Counted from the stretch's first letter, positions 21,656-30,095 are shown. The stretch is 36,420 nt of DNA from Ruminiclostridium sp. (GCA_017935365.1 JAGBHT010000036.1:1-36420); one strand, 5' to 3'. Made by a program: numbers and translations. Notes: a model not told the origin generated them from the letters alone.

Positions 21656-22411
21656 ATGGAAAAAGTCAGACTACAGAAAATAATCGCAGACAGCGGCTAC
21701 TGCTCACGCAGAAAAGCCGAGGAATATATTGAGCAGGGCTGTGTAAAGGTAAACGGCAGACCTGTTTCCATAGGCGACAAAGCAGACCCTAAGAGCGATA
21801 TTATTACAGTTAACGGCGAAAAAATAGCTACAAACGATACACAGCTCAGATATATAAAGCTGTATAAGCCGAGAGGTTATGTAACCACAATGGCAGACAC
21901 ACACGGCAGAAAGATAGTAACAGACCTGCTCGACGACATCGACGAGCGTGTTTACCCTGTCGGCAGACTTGACAAGGATTCCGAGGGACTGCTGATACTC
22001 ACAAACGACGGCGCACTTGCAAACGCCATTATGCACCCGTCACGTCACATAAAGAAACGTTACCGTGTTACCGTAAGGGGCGAGGTAACAGACGACAAGC
22101 TGACTACGCTTGCATCCGGGGTAAAGATCGACACGGGCGTTACACTTCCCTGCACCGTTGTGGTCCTGACGGAAGAAGAAAACAGGACCGTGCTTGAATT
22201 TACAATAGCAGAGGGCAAGAACAGACAGATTAGAAAAATGTGCGAGGCGGTTAAATTACAGATAGTACGTCTTAAGAGAAACGCTGTCGGAAACGTAAAG
22301 CTCGGTATGTTAAAACCCGGTGAGTGGGCAGACCTTACCGCAGAAGAGCTGAAGGGACTTAAAGCCTTGGTTTCAAGCGATAAGTCCGCAAAGAGAACGG
22401 CAAGAAAATGA
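21656..22411 (+). CDS. rluB: 23S rRNA pseudouridine synthase, RluB type
   Basis: A 251-residue enzyme that isomerises uridine in the large rRNA. The N-terminal S4 RNA-binding domain is RLQKIIADSGYCSRRKAEEYI (about 5-60). The catalytic motif GRLDKDSEGLLILTNDG has the active Asp at 106, and KNRQIRKMCEA is the usual late motif. A Lys/Arg tail follows. It overlaps the next gene by 4 bases (ATGA). Confidence 0.92.
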   Translation: MEKVRLQKIIADSGYCSRRKAEEYIEQGCVKVNGRPVSIGDKADPKSDIITVNGEKIATNDTQLRYIKLYKPRGYVTTMADTHGRKIVTDLLDDIDERVYPVGRLDKDSEGLLILTNDGALANAIMHPSRHIKKRYRVTVRGEVTDDKLTTLASGVKIDTGVTLPCTVVVLTEEENRTVLEFTIAEGKNRQIRKMCEAVKLQIVRLKRNAVGNVKLGMLKPGEWADLTAEELKGLKALVSSDKSAKRTARK

Positions 22412-22740
22412 TAACGATACTGAGAAACAAAGACATTTCCGATAAACTGGTGTTTGAGGCAAAGGACGACAATACCCCGGTAGGAACTGTTACCTGCACC
22501 ACAGACGGAGAAACGCTGTTTGTCGAAACACTTGAAACACCGTACATAATGCTTGTTGACGGACTTATGAGAACGGTTATGAACTACGCTCTCAATCACT
22601 ATATAAATAAGTGTACCGTAAATATGCAGTCGGAAACGGTATGGAATGAACTTCTGAAACATGGTTTTGTGCAAAACAACGATAATCACATCTCAGACAT
22701 TGATAATTTTTTCACATCTCATAAAAGTTGCAAAAAATAG
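22408..22740 (+). CDS. Small unknown protein coupled to rluB
   Basis: A 110-residue protein whose ATG overlaps the rluB stop. The arrangement of strands (LVFEAKDDNTPVGTVTCTTDGETLFVETLETP) followed by a helix (DGLMRTVMNYALNHYINKCTV) recalls the core of a small GNAT acyltransferase, but the acetyl-CoA loop is not evident. I therefore leave the function open. It ends just before the promoter of the biotin-enzyme operon. Confidence 0.65.
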   Translation: MITILRNKDISDKLVFEAKDDNTPVGTVTCTTDGETLFVETLETPYIMLVDGLMRTVMNYALNHYINKCTVNMQSETVWNELLKHGFVQNNDNHISDIDNFFTSHKSCKK

Positions 22741-22750
22741 CGAATTTCGC

Positions 22751-22779
22751 TTGTTATTAAAGCCGAAATGCGCTATAAT
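22751..22779 (+). promoter_or_regulatory. Promoter of the transcarboxylase-like operon
   Basis: TTGTTA (22751-22756), 17 bases and TATAAT (22774-22779). It leaves a leader of about 100 bases before the ATG at 22887. Confidence 0.7.
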
Positions 22780-22886
22780 TATACTTGAATATGATGTGCC
22801 CACGGGCATAATTATACAACGGCGGTCGGCGCTTGTTTCAGCAGCTTACCGCTTCACAGAAAAGCGAGAACGGAGGAATTCTGGCA

Positions 22887-24251
22887 ATGAAGAAAACAAT
22901 TGCTGAAATGGAGCAGACAGCCGCTAGCGAAGCAACAAACAAGCTCATCTCTCTGTTTGACGAGGACAGTTTTGTCGAGCTTGGCAAATTTGTCGGCGCA
23001 AACGGTGAAAAGACAGGCGTTGTAAGCGGTTACGGCTATGTTGACGGTGCTGTAGTGTATGCTTATGCACAGGATACAAGCGTTAATGCAGGTGCGGTAA
23101 ACACTGCGGCAGCTCTCAAGATCAAGAAGGTTTATGAGCTGGCACTTAAGAACGGCGCTCCTGTTATCGGTATCTTTGACTCAAAGGGCGGAGATATCAA
23201 GGAAGGTATGAAGACACTCGGTGCATACGGTGAGATAGCTAAGATGAGTGCGGCACTTTCAGGTGCTGTTCCCCAGATAGCTGTTGTAGACGGTCTTTGC
23301 GCAGGCACAGCTGCTATGATAGCATGTATGGCAGACGTAGTTATTATGACAGAAAAATCAGAGCTGTTCATGACAGCACCTTTTACAGCTGACGACAAGA
23401 CAACAGGTGCCGGTACAGCCGAGAATGCCGCTAAGTCCGGTGTAGCCGCTATCCTCGCAAAGGACAGCGATGAAGCTATAGCAAAGGCTAAGCAGTTACT
23501 GACCGTTCTCCCTGCAAACAATCTTGAAACAGCAGGAAACGATTATTATATTGAAAACGACGCAGCAGTTTCGGCTGACCTCAAGGGTGCAGACCTTATA
23601 AACGCTGTTGCCGATAAGGAAAGCGTTATCGAGCTTTACAAGCAGTTCGGTACATCAGCTGTTACAGCTCTTGCAAGCCTCAACTGGAGAACAGTAGGTT
23701 TTGTTGCTACAAACAACGGTGCTAAGCTGACAGCCGAGGACAGCGCTAAGATAGCACGTTTTGTTACACTTTGTGACGCTTATTCGATCCCCGTTATCAC
23801 ATTTGTTGACAGCGAAGGATTTGAAAAGTCAAGTGCGGCAGAACTCGCAGGAAGCATCCGCGACAGTGCAAAGCTTGCACAGGCTTATGCTTCTGCTACA
23901 ACAGCAAAGATTGCAGTTGTAACAGGCAAGGCTTACGGCAGTGCTTATGTTGCACTTGCAAGTACAGCAGCAGGCAGTGACTTCACATTTGCATGGGAAG
24001 ATGCTGTTATCGCTCCCACAACTCCCGAAGCGGCTGTTGTATTCTTAAACGGTGTTTCCGAAGACAATGCAAAGCAGGCTCAGGAATATGCAGAGAACGA
24101 GGCTGACGCATTCACAGCGGCAGCTAACGGATATGTTGACAGAGTTATCACGGCAGACGATACAAAGTCAGCTCTGACATCTGCAATTGAAGCGGCTTCT
24201 TCAAAGAGAGTCGTTGCTCCCGCAAAGAAGCACGTTAACTTCGTATATTAA
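22887..24251 (+). CDS. Carboxyltransferase subunit, acyl-CoA carboxylase/12S type, divergent
   Basis: A 455-residue member of the carboxyl transferase family that moves CO2 between biotin and an acyl-CoA. Two crotonase-like halves are visible. The first has FDSKGGDIKEGMKTLGAYGEIAKMSAALSGAVPQIAVVDGLCAGTAAMIACMAD, given here in part as FDSKGGDIKEG and CAGTAAMIACM. The second has FVDSEGFEKS, RDSAKLAQAYA and FAWEDAVIAPTTPEAAV. It is shorter than typical 12S/MmdA proteins of about 510-520 residues and its motifs drift from theirs, so the acyl-CoA substrate is uncertain. GGAGG lies before the ATG at 22887. Codon use is biased to a small set, as expected for an abundant protein. It forms an operon with the biotin carrier and the 5S-type subunit. 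Confidence 0.85.
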   Translation: MKKTIAEMEQTAASEATNKLISLFDEDSFVELGKFVGANGEKTGVVSGYGYVDGAVVYAYAQDTSVNAGAVNTAAALKIKKVYELALKNGAPVIGIFDSKGGDIKEGMKTLGAYGEIAKMSAALSGAVPQIAVVDGLCAGTAAMIACMADVVIMTEKSELFMTAPFTADDKTTGAGTAENAAKSGVAAILAKDSDEAIAKAKQLLTVLPANNLETAGNDYYIENDAAVSADLKGADLINAVADKESVIELYKQFGTSAVTALASLNWRTVGFVATNNGAKLTAEDSAKIARFVTLCDAYSIPVITFVDSEGFEKSSAAELAGSIRDSAKLAQAYASATTAKIAVVTGKAYGSAYVALASTAAGSDFTFAWEDAVIAPTTPEAAVVFLNGVSEDNAKQAQEYAENEADAFTAAANGYVDRVITADDTKSALTSAIEAASSKRVVAPAKKHVNFVY

Positions 24252-24275
24252 TCGACATAAGAAAGGAATTTTGTT

Positions 24276-24641
24276 ATGAAAAGATACAATATCACAGTAA
24301 ACGGTACCGCTTACGATGTAACCGTTGAAGAAACAGACGGCAGTGCAACTCCCGTAGCCGCACCCGCAGCAGTTCCCGCTCCCAAGAAGGCTGCAGCTCC
24401 CGCTGCTCCCGCAGGCGCACAGGGCGGCGTTAAGATAAACGCTCCCATGCCCGGTACGATCGTTGACGTTAAGCTCGCAGTAGGCGCTAAGGTTACAAAC
24501 GGTACAGTAATCGCAGTTCTCGAAGCTATGAAGATGGAAAACGACGTTGTAGCAAGCTGTGACGGTACAATCGCAAGCATCAATGTTACAAAGGGTCAGT
24601 CTGTTGAAACAGGCACACTGATTGCAACAATCAATGCGTAA
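24276..24641 (+). CDS. Biotin carrier protein (1.3S/BCCP type)
   Basis: A 121-residue carrier. A short N-terminal strand domain (KRYNITVNGTAYDVTVEE) is followed by an Ala/Pro linker (about 24-50) and the biotinyl domain. The biotin-accepting lysine is Lys86 in EAMKMEND. The carrier would shuttle carboxybiotin between the 12S-like and 5S-like subunits. Lys86 would be modified by BirA, encoded at 30145-31146. AAAGGAA precedes the ATG; it lies 24 bases after the carboxyltransferase. Confidence 0.95.
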   Translation: MKRYNITVNGTAYDVTVEETDGSATPVAAPAAVPAPKKAAAPAAPAGAQGGVKINAPMPGTIVDVKLAVGAKVTNGTVIAVLEAMKMENDVVASCDGTIASINVTKGQSVETGTLIATINA

Positions 24642-24669
24642 CTCTTGACTGAAAGGAATAAATAAGGTT

Positions 24670-26067
24670 ATGGCTAAAGTAGGAATTACCGAAACCGTAC
24701 TGCGTGACGCTCATCAGTCGCTTATCGCAACCAGAATGACTACTGAAGAAATGCTCCCTATCCTTTCCACAATGGACAAGGTCGGCTATCATTCAGTTGA
24801 GTGCTGGGGCGGTGCTACATTTGACGCATGCTTACGTTTCTTGAATGAAGATCCCTGGGACAGACTGCGTACATTAAGACGTGAAATGCCTCACACAAAG
24901 TTACAGATGCTCTTCAGAGGACAGAATATGCTCGGTTACCGTCACTATGCTGACGACGTACTCGAATACTTTGTTCAGAAGTCTGTAGCAAACGGTATTG
25001 ATATAATCAGAATTTTCGATGCCCTCAACGATATAAGAAACCTTGAAACAGCTGTTAAGGCTGCCAAGAAAGAGGGCGCACACGCTCAGATAGCTATTTC
25101 TTACACACTCGGTGAAGTATTCACAGAACAGTACTACATCGACTATGCAAAGAGAATAGAAGAAGCCGGTGCGGATTCTATCTGTATCAAGGATATGGCT
25201 GCTCTGCTTACTCCCTATGAAACAGAAAGACTTGTAAAGGCACTCAAGGGCGCTGTAAATATCCCGATCCAGCTCCATACACACTACACATCAGGTCTTG
25301 CATCTATGTGTCTGTTAAAGGGTATCGAATCAGGCGTTGACGTAATCGACACAGCAATGTCACCCTTAGCGCTCGGTACATCACACGCTCCCACAGAGTC
25401 AATGGTTGCCGCATTACAGGGTACAGAATACGATACAGGACTTGACTTAAAGCTCCTCACAGAGATAAGAGATTACTTCATGAAGCTCCGCAAGAAGTAC
25501 ATCGACAGCGGTCTGCTTGATCCCAAGCTCCTCGCAGTTGACGCTAACGCTCTTATTTACCAGGTTCCCGGCGGTATGCTTTCTAACCTTCTTTCACAGC
25601 TCAAGCAGGCAGGTAAGTCTGACAAGTTTGAAGAAGTTCTCAAGGAAGTTCCGCGTGTAAGAGCAGACGCAGGTTTCCCGCCTCTGGTTACACCTACATC
25701 ACAGATCGTTGGTACACAGGCTGTATTCAATGTAATTCTCGGTGAGCGTTACAAGACAGTTACAAAGGAATTCAAGGGACTTGTAAAGGGTAGCTACGGT
25801 AAGACACCCGCTCCTATCGATCCTGAATTCAGAAAGAAGATCCTCGGTGACGAACAGCCTATCGAATGCCGTCCCGCAGATCTCATCGAACCTGAGCTTG
25901 AAAAGCTGAAGGCTGAATGTGCTAAGTGGTCACAGCAGGATGAGGACGTATTAAGCTACGCTATGTTCGGACAGGTAGCTGAAAAGTTCTTTGAAAAGCG
26001 TAAGGACAAGCAGCTTGGCATTGACGCTGAACACGCTGACAAGGCTAACAAGGTAATGCCCGTATAA
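24670..26067 (+). CDS. Pyruvate/oxaloacetate carboxyltransferase (5S/OadA type)
   Basis: A 465-residue enzyme of the pyruvate-carboxylase carboxyltransferase family. The TIM barrel carries the metal ligands Asp13 (TVLRDAHQS), His203 and His205 (QLHTHYTSG), and the probable carboxylated lysine Lys174 (ICIKDMAALL). FRGQNMLGYRHY is another family signature. It lacks a fused biotin domain, the separate carrier at 24276 taking that part. In oxaloacetate decarboxylase pumps it pairs with a membrane beta subunit, but none is seen here, so a soluble transcarboxylase is the closer match. It converts oxaloacetate and pyruvate. A terminator follows. Confidence 0.93.
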   Translation: MAKVGITETVLRDAHQSLIATRMTTEEMLPILSTMDKVGYHSVECWGGATFDACLRFLNEDPWDRLRTLRREMPHTKLQMLFRGQNMLGYRHYADDVLEYFVQKSVANGIDIIRIFDALNDIRNLETAVKAAKKEGAHAQIAISYTLGEVFTEQYYIDYAKRIEEAGADSICIKDMAALLTPYETERLVKALKGAVNIPIQLHTHYTSGLASMCLLKGIESGVDVIDTAMSPLALGTSHAPTESMVAALQGTEYDTGLDLKLLTEIRDYFMKLRKKYIDSGLLDPKLLAVDANALIYQVPGGMLSNLLSQLKQAGKSDKFEEVLKEVPRVRADAGFPPLVTPTSQIVGTQAVFNVILGERYKTVTKEFKGLVKGSYGKTPAPIDPEFRKKILGDEQPIECRPADLIEPELEKLKAECAKWSQQDEDVLSYAMFGQVAEKFFEKRKDKQLGIDAEHADKANKVMPV

Positions 26068-26082
26068 TTTAAACTTAACTGT

Positions 26083-26110
26083 GGCAGGTTGAAATACACC
26101 TGCCGTTTTT
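26083..26110 (+). terminator. Terminator of the biotin-enzyme operon
   Basis: GGCAGGT and ACCTGCC pair around an 8-base loop, followed by GTTTTTG. Confidence 0.8.
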
Positions 26111-26133
26111 GATAACCAGAAAAGGACAGAAAT

Positions 26134-26574
26134 ATGAACAGACGCAGACGCACAGACGAACCCGTAAAGAATATCCACAGAGAAACCGAATATCACACTG
26201 TAGTAACCGATGACGGAACGCAGGACGAGGGCTTTAACTGCAAAGCCTGCGGAAAGTTTATCACTGTAAAGGACTGTGGCACGAATAACCGTAACCACTG
26301 CCCTCACTGTTTATCAAGCATTCATCTCGACAATATACCGGGTGACCGCTCGGCAGACTGCGGCGGTATCATGGAGCCTATCAGCATATATGTCCGTCCT
26401 GACGGCGAATGGGCGCTGATACACCGTTGCAAGAAATGCGGTGAGCTGAAAATCAACAGAATAGCGGCTGACGATAACGAGTATCTTCTGCTATCACTGG
26501 CGTGCAAACCCCTTGCTAATCCGCCATTCCCGCTCAGCGCTTTATCAACACCTTTCGGCAAGGATAATAAGTAA
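26134..26574 (+). CDS. RNHCP-domain zinc-binding protein
   Basis: A 146-residue protein. After a polar N-terminus it has NCKACGKFI, then NNRNHCPHCLSSIHLD, which carries the eponymous RNHCP sequence. DCGGIMEP and HRCKKCGELKINRI come later. The CxxC pairs should bind zinc. The family is widespread in Firmicutes and uncharacterised. An AAAGGA precedes the ATG, and it has its own terminator. Confidence 0.88.
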   Translation: MNRRRRTDEPVKNIHRETEYHTVVTDDGTQDEGFNCKACGKFITVKDCGTNNRNHCPHCLSSIHLDNIPGDRSADCGGIMEPISIYVRPDGEWALIHRCKKCGELKINRIAADDNEYLLLSLACKPLANPPFPLSALSTPFGKDNK

Positions 26575-26584
26575 TAATATGTAC

Positions 26585-26619
26585 AAACCGCCCTGTGCAA
26601 TTTACACAAGGCGGTTTTT
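26585..26619 (+). terminator. Terminator after the RNHCP gene
   Basis: AAACCGCC and GGCGGTTT with an inner TGTG/CACA extension, followed by TTCT. Confidence 0.8.
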
Positions 26620-26647
26620 CTATATCGGATTACGGTATACGATATAC

Positions 26648-26678
26648 AAAAAGCCCACGCACCGAAATGCGTGGGCTT
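26648..26678 (-). terminator. Terminator of the surface-protein gene
   Basis: On the minus strand AAGCCCACGCA pairs exactly with TGCGTGGGCTT around a 6-base loop, followed by TTTG. It lies 37 bases past the stop of the gene at 26715. Confidence 0.85.
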
Positions 26679-26714
26679 ATGTTACATATTAATGTAATTT
26701 ACCGTGAACAGAAA

Positions 26715-27557
26715 TTACTTTCTCTTCTTAGCAACGATAACTGCACCTGCAGCTACGATAGCAACGCCTGCAACAGCTGCTACGCCTTCAACACCTGTAT
26801 TTGTGTTGTCCTTTGTAGAATCGCCTGTTGTAGGAGCTTCTGTAGCGGGAGCCTCTGTGTCAGCAGGAGCTTCTGTATCAGCGGGAGTTTCGTTACCGCC
26901 GAGGATAGCGTCGATACCTGAGATTGTGAATGTAACATTCAGGCCCTCATTGAAGTAGATGTCCGAAACCTTTAAAGGAGCGTCAGCCTTTGTATCACCG
27001 TACTCGTTGTAAAGTTCGATACGGAGCTTGCCGTTACCTTCGATATCACCGAAGAGAATCTTGCTTGAATCAACAGCGATCTCTGTTGTTTCGCCGTCCT
27101 TAACCTGTGTGATCTTAACGTCGGTTACGTTAATGCCCTTAGACTTAGCAAATTCCATCTTCTCAGCGCCGGTCTTGAGGTCAGCATTACCTTCAGCGTC
27201 AGCACCTATGCCTAAATCCTTAGCGAGATCTACAATATCAACATTGAAAACCACGGCACCCTCAGCTGTTACAGCTGCCATTGTTTCTTCGCCTGTTTCT
27301 TCATCAACAGCAGAAGCCTTGATGTCAGCGATAGATACTGTGTATGTACCGTCCTTAGTAACTTCTGCAGTGCCTGCTGTCCACTCTGTGACTGTACCGT
27401 CTGTGCCTTCTGTGTGGCCGGTAGCATCCATAATTGAGGGATACCAGTCAGCGTCAGCGTACATAACGGATGCATCATACTGTGCTGATGCTGCAACAGC
27501 CATTGTACCTGCTACTGATGTAGCGATGATACCAGCCATAATTTTTCTTAACTTCAT
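26715..27557 (-). CDS. Secreted surface protein with C-terminal sorting-like signal
   Basis: A 280-residue exported protein. A signal peptide (KIMAGIIATSVAGTMAVAASA) covers about residues 4-25. An Asp/Glu/Thr-rich beta-type ectodomain follows, then a linker with repeats of ADTEAP. The end is NTNTGVEGVAAVAGVAIV plus AAGAVIVAKKRK: an xTG tripeptide, a hydrophobic helix and a basic tail. This looks like the cell-wall sorting signal variants (NPxTG-like) seen in Ruminococcus, but the strict LPxTG is absent, so sortase anchoring is inference. The ATG at 27557 has GGAGG 8 bases upstream. Codon choice is restricted, suggesting high expression. No catalytic motif is visible. Confidence 0.82.
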   Translation of the reverse strand: MKLRKIMAGIIATSVAGTMAVAASAQYDASVMYADADWYPSIMDATGHTEGTDGTVTEWTAGTAEVTKDGTYTVSIADIKASAVDEETGEETMAAVTAEGAVVFNVDIVDLAKDLGIGADAEGNADLKTGAEKMEFAKSKGINVTDVKITQVKDGETTEIAVDSSKILFGDIEGNGKLRIELYNEYGDTKADAPLKVSDIYFNEGLNVTFTISGIDAILGGNETPADTEAPADTEAPATEAPTTGDSTKDNTNTGVEGVAAVAGVAIVAAGAVIVAKKRK

Positions 27558-27616
27558 TTTAATGTCCTCCATTAATTTCGTTTTGCGTTTGCACAAATAT
27601 AAAATTTGCTATCTTC

Positions 27617-27645
27617 ATTATAAATGAAAACGTTTTTATAATCAA
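27617..27645 (-). promoter_or_regulatory. Surface-protein promoter with a cre-like site
   Basis: On the minus strand TTGATT (27645-27640) and TATAAT (27622-27617) are 17 bases apart. Inside the spacer lies TGAAAACGTTTTTA (27625-27638, plus strand), close to the CcpA cre consensus, so catabolite control is possible. Confidence 0.65.
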
Positions 27646-27877
27646 TAGGCAATGTCAACAAAGCAAGTTTGAATTTTTGTGAAATGTGTACAAACAACAT
27701 ACTTCAATTTCCATATTTTCACCTATTGTAACATTGTTACACGAAAAATTAAGTAAACTTTCTGCTAAAACAGCTTAAATATCATAATTTGCCATCGGTT
27801 TACATCATTTAAAACGGTTAAAATAATATAGAGAACAAAACAAAAAACACGAAACAATAAAAATTTTCAAAAAGGTA

Positions 27878-27906
27878 TTGCAATTATGTCCGGAATAATG
27901 TAAAAT
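27878..27906 (+). promoter_or_regulatory. efp promoter
   Basis: TTGCAA (27878-27883), 17 bases, TAAAAT (27901-27906), about 98 bases before the efp ATG. Confidence 0.65.
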
Positions 27907-28004
27907 ATAATAGATAGAATATGGGGCTGAGAGAAAACTCAATTGACTTTCAGCGGCGGTATATTCCGCATAACCCGATAAAATATACGGAGGTATTTTA
28001 AAAT

Positions 28005-28571
28005 ATGATCACAGCAGGCGATTTCAGAAACGGCATGACCTTTGAAGAGGACGGCAACGTAATGCAGATCATTGAGTTCCAGCACGTAAAGCCCGGTAAA
28101 GGTGCCGCTTTCGTAAGAACCAAGATCAGAAACGTAATTACGGGTTCAGTAGTTGAAAAGTCCTACAACCCCACAGCTAAGTTCCCTACAGCTTACGTTG
28201 AAAGAAAGGATATGGAGTACACCTACAACGACGGTGACCTTTATCACTTCATGGATTCAGAAACATACGAAGATGTTCCGATAAACAAGGCAGAACTTTC
28301 AGACAACTTCAAGTTTGTAAAGGAAAACATGGTATGTAAAATTCTCTCTTACAAGGGTAAGGTATTCGGCGTAGAGCCCCCCAACTTTGTAGAGCTTGAA
28401 ATTACAGATACAGATCCCGGCTTCAGAGGCGATACAGCTACTAACGTAACTAAGCCCGCTACTCTTGAAACAGGTGCAGAGATCCGTGTTCCTCTGTTCG
28501 TAGAGATCGGCGACATTATCCGTATCGATACAAGAACAGGCGAATATATGGAGCGTGTTACAAACAAGTAA
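28005..28571 (+). CDS. efp: Translation elongation factor P
   Basis: EF-P binds between the P and E sites of the ribosome and relieves stalling at consecutive prolines. The 188 residues cover all three domains. The loop [14 protein letters not shown] puts the conserved tip lysine at position 32. The C-terminal signature around [17 protein letters not shown] is intact. I see no lysine-modification genes (epmA, epmB or an ymfI-type gene) nearby. GGAGG precedes the ATG. Confidence 0.97.
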   Translation: MITAGDFRNGMTFEEDGNVMQIIEFQHVKPGKGAAFVRTKIRNVITGSVVEKSYNPTAKFPTAYVERKDMEYTYNDGDLYHFMDSETYEDVPINKAELSDNFKFVKENMVCKILSYKGKVFGVEPPNFVELEITDTDPGFRGDTATNVTKPATLETGAEIRVPLFVEIGDIIRIDTRTGEYMERVTNK

Positions 28572-28600
28572 TTGCAGACAGTAAAAGGAGGATTTTTACT

Positions 28601-29056
28601 ATGACAGTTGCAGAAAAAGTATCATACATCAAGGGACTTGCAGAAGGTCTCGGTGTAGATGATTCAACAAAGGAAGGCAAAGTGCTCGCAGCTATCGTTG
28701 ATGTACTTGACGATATTGCACTGACACTCGGCGATATAGACGAAGAACTGAACGACGTGGCTGACGTTATGACAGATATGGAAGAAAGCGTTGACTGCCT
28801 CGAAGATGTTGTTTACGGCGAAGACGATGACGATTACGATGACTGTGATTGTGACGACTGCTGTGACGAGGATGACTTCGACGATGATATGTATGAAGTA
28901 ACCTGCCCCAACTGCGGCAACACTATCACTGTTGACTTTGATGTGATCCAGTCAGGTGAGATTCCCTGCCCCAACTGCGGTGAAACACTTGAGTTTGACC
29001 TCAGCTGCTTAGATGACGAGGAATGCGACTGCGGTTGCCACCACGACCACGAATAA
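28601..29056 (+). CDS. CD1247-type acidic zinc-ribbon protein
   Basis: A 151-residue acidic protein. The N-terminal helical part (VAEKVSYIKGLAEGLGVDDSTKEGKVLAAIVDVLDDIA) matches the CD1247 N-terminal domain of Clostridia. A stretch dominated by Asp and Cys follows, then CPNCGNTI...CPNCGETLEF (two CxxC knuckles). It ends CDCGCHHDHE. The pairing with efp, 29 bases apart, recurs in Clostridia, hinting at a translation-related role. AAAGGAGG precedes the ATG. Confidence 0.88.
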   Translation: MTVAEKVSYIKGLAEGLGVDDSTKEGKVLAAIVDVLDDIALTLGDIDEELNDVADVMTDMEESVDCLEDVVYGEDDDDYDDCDCDDCCDEDDFDDDMYEVTCPNCGNTITVDFDVIQSGEIPCPNCGETLEFDLSCLDDEECDCGCHHDHE

Positions 29057-29068
29057 TTGATATTACAG

Positions 29069-29103
29069 TAACCGCCGAGCGTAAAGCACGGCGGTTATTT
29101 TTT
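29069..29103 (+). terminator. Terminator of the efp unit
   Basis: TAACCGCCG and CGGCGGTTA pair perfectly around an 11-base loop, followed by TTTTTTA. Confidence 0.88.
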
Positions 29104-29146
29104 ACGCTGTAAAATGGACAAATTAAGTCTTTTTTAGTAGCCTGCC

Positions 29147-29175
29147 TTGATTTTTCGTCATAATAGTGGTATACT
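29147..29175 (+). promoter_or_regulatory. Promoter of the Mrp-type ATPase gene
   Basis: TTGATT (29147-29152), 17 bases, TATACT (29170-29175), 41 bases before the ATG. Confidence 0.6.
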
Positions 29176-29216
29176 TACAACATAAACGGCATAGCCGACT
29201 GAAAGGAAACGATTTT

Positions 29217-30041
29217 ATGAGCGGATGTACTCACGACTGCAGTTCATGTTCTCAGAGCTGTGGCGAAAGAACGGCACCTCAGAGCTTTCTCGAAAAGCCA
29301 CACGAGCTGTCGCATATAAAGAAAGTAATAGGAATAGTAAGCGGTAAGGGCGGCGTCGGCAAGTCGATGGTCACTTCGCTGATGGCTGTAACAATGCAGA
29401 GAAAAGGCTTTAAGACAGCCGTACTCGACGCAGATATAACAGGTCCGTCTATCCCCAAGGCTTTCGGGCTTCACGAAAAGGCAACAGGCGACAATACGGG
29501 TATCTACCCTGTTATGACAAAGACCGGTATTGAGGTAATGTCAGTAAATCTGCTTTTACCCGACGAAACCGATCCCGTTGTATGGAGAGGTCCTGTCATT
29601 GCAAATACAGTAAAGCAGTTCTGGACTGATGTTATCTGGAATGATGTAGACTATATGTTTGTTGATATGCCGCCCGGAACAGGCGACGTTCCGCTGACTG
29701 TGTTCCAGTCACTGCCTATAGACGGAATTATCGTTGTAACATCTCCCCAGGAACTTGTTTCGATGATTGTCGGCAAAGCTGTAAAAATGGCTGAAATGAT
29801 GAACGTACCGGTACTCGGCATTGTAGAAAATATGTCATACTATGAATGCCCCGACTGCAAGTCACGTCACAGCATTTTCGGTGAAAGCCATATTGAAGAA
29901 GTTGCCGCAAAGTACGATATCAAGAATATCGCAAGAATGCCCATCAACCCGAAATTAGCGGCGGCTTGCGATAAAGGACTTATTGAGCTTTACGAGGGCA
30001 ACTGGCTTGACGAAACAGCCGATATGCTCGAAAAGCTGTAA
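29217..30041 (+). CDS. mrp: Mrp/NBP35-family Fe-S cluster carrier ATPase
   Basis: A 274-residue P-loop ATPase that carries and delivers iron-sulphur clusters. The deviant Walker A GKGGVGKS is at 43-50, MPPGTGDVPLTVFQ is the switch region, and ECPDCKSRHSIFGE supplies the CxxC that bridges the cluster in the dimer. The N-terminus has four cysteines, CTHDCSSCSQSC (4-15), a ferredoxin-like extra cluster motif as in NBP35. The ATG at 29217 follows AAAGGAAA; a longer frame lacks a ribosome site. Confidence 0.92.
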   Translation: MSGCTHDCSSCSQSCGERTAPQSFLEKPHELSHIKKVIGIVSGKGGVGKSMVTSLMAVTMQRKGFKTAVLDADITGPSIPKAFGLHEKATGDNTGIYPVMTKTGIEVMSVNLLLPDETDPVVWRGPVIANTVKQFWTDVIWNDVDYMFVDMPPGTGDVPLTVFQSLPIDGIIVVTSPQELVSMIVGKAVKMAEMMNVPVLGIVENMSYYECPDCKSRHSIFGESHIEEVAAKYDIKNIARMPINPKLAAACDKGLIELYEGNWLDETADMLEKL

Positions 30042-30059
30042 TCCATTTTTAAACATCAT

Positions 30060-30086
30060 GACCGCAGACATGTTCTGCGGTTTTGA
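30060..30086 (+). terminator. Terminator of the Mrp-type gene
   Basis: ACCGCAGA and TCTGCGGT pair around CATGT, followed by TTTG. Confidence 0.75.
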
Positions 30087-30095
30087 ATATCCGTA

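Larger units (their letters stand above)
27558..28004. other. AT-rich divergent regulatory region between the surface protein and efp
   Basis: This 447-base gap has no gene that I can support. It holds the promoter of each flanking gene (27617-27645 minus, 27878-27906 plus). It also holds a 15-base palindrome, TGTAACA-T-TGTTACA, at 27727-27741, and a long A/T-rich middle. The efp leader contains GCGG/CCGC and GCTGA/TCAGC hairpin arms but no riboswitch I can name. Confidence 0.6.

Noticed and set aside
22887..26067. Oxaloacetate decarboxylase sodium pump
   Set aside because: No membrane beta subunit or gamma subunit is encoded next to the genes, and a 12S-like carboxyltransferase is present instead; a pump using subunits encoded elsewhere cannot be excluded.
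27028..27627. 199-codon plus-strand frame opposite the surface protein
   Set aside because: Mirror of a restricted-codon gene; Ser/Ala/Val-rich as expected of an antisense shadow, with no ribosome site.
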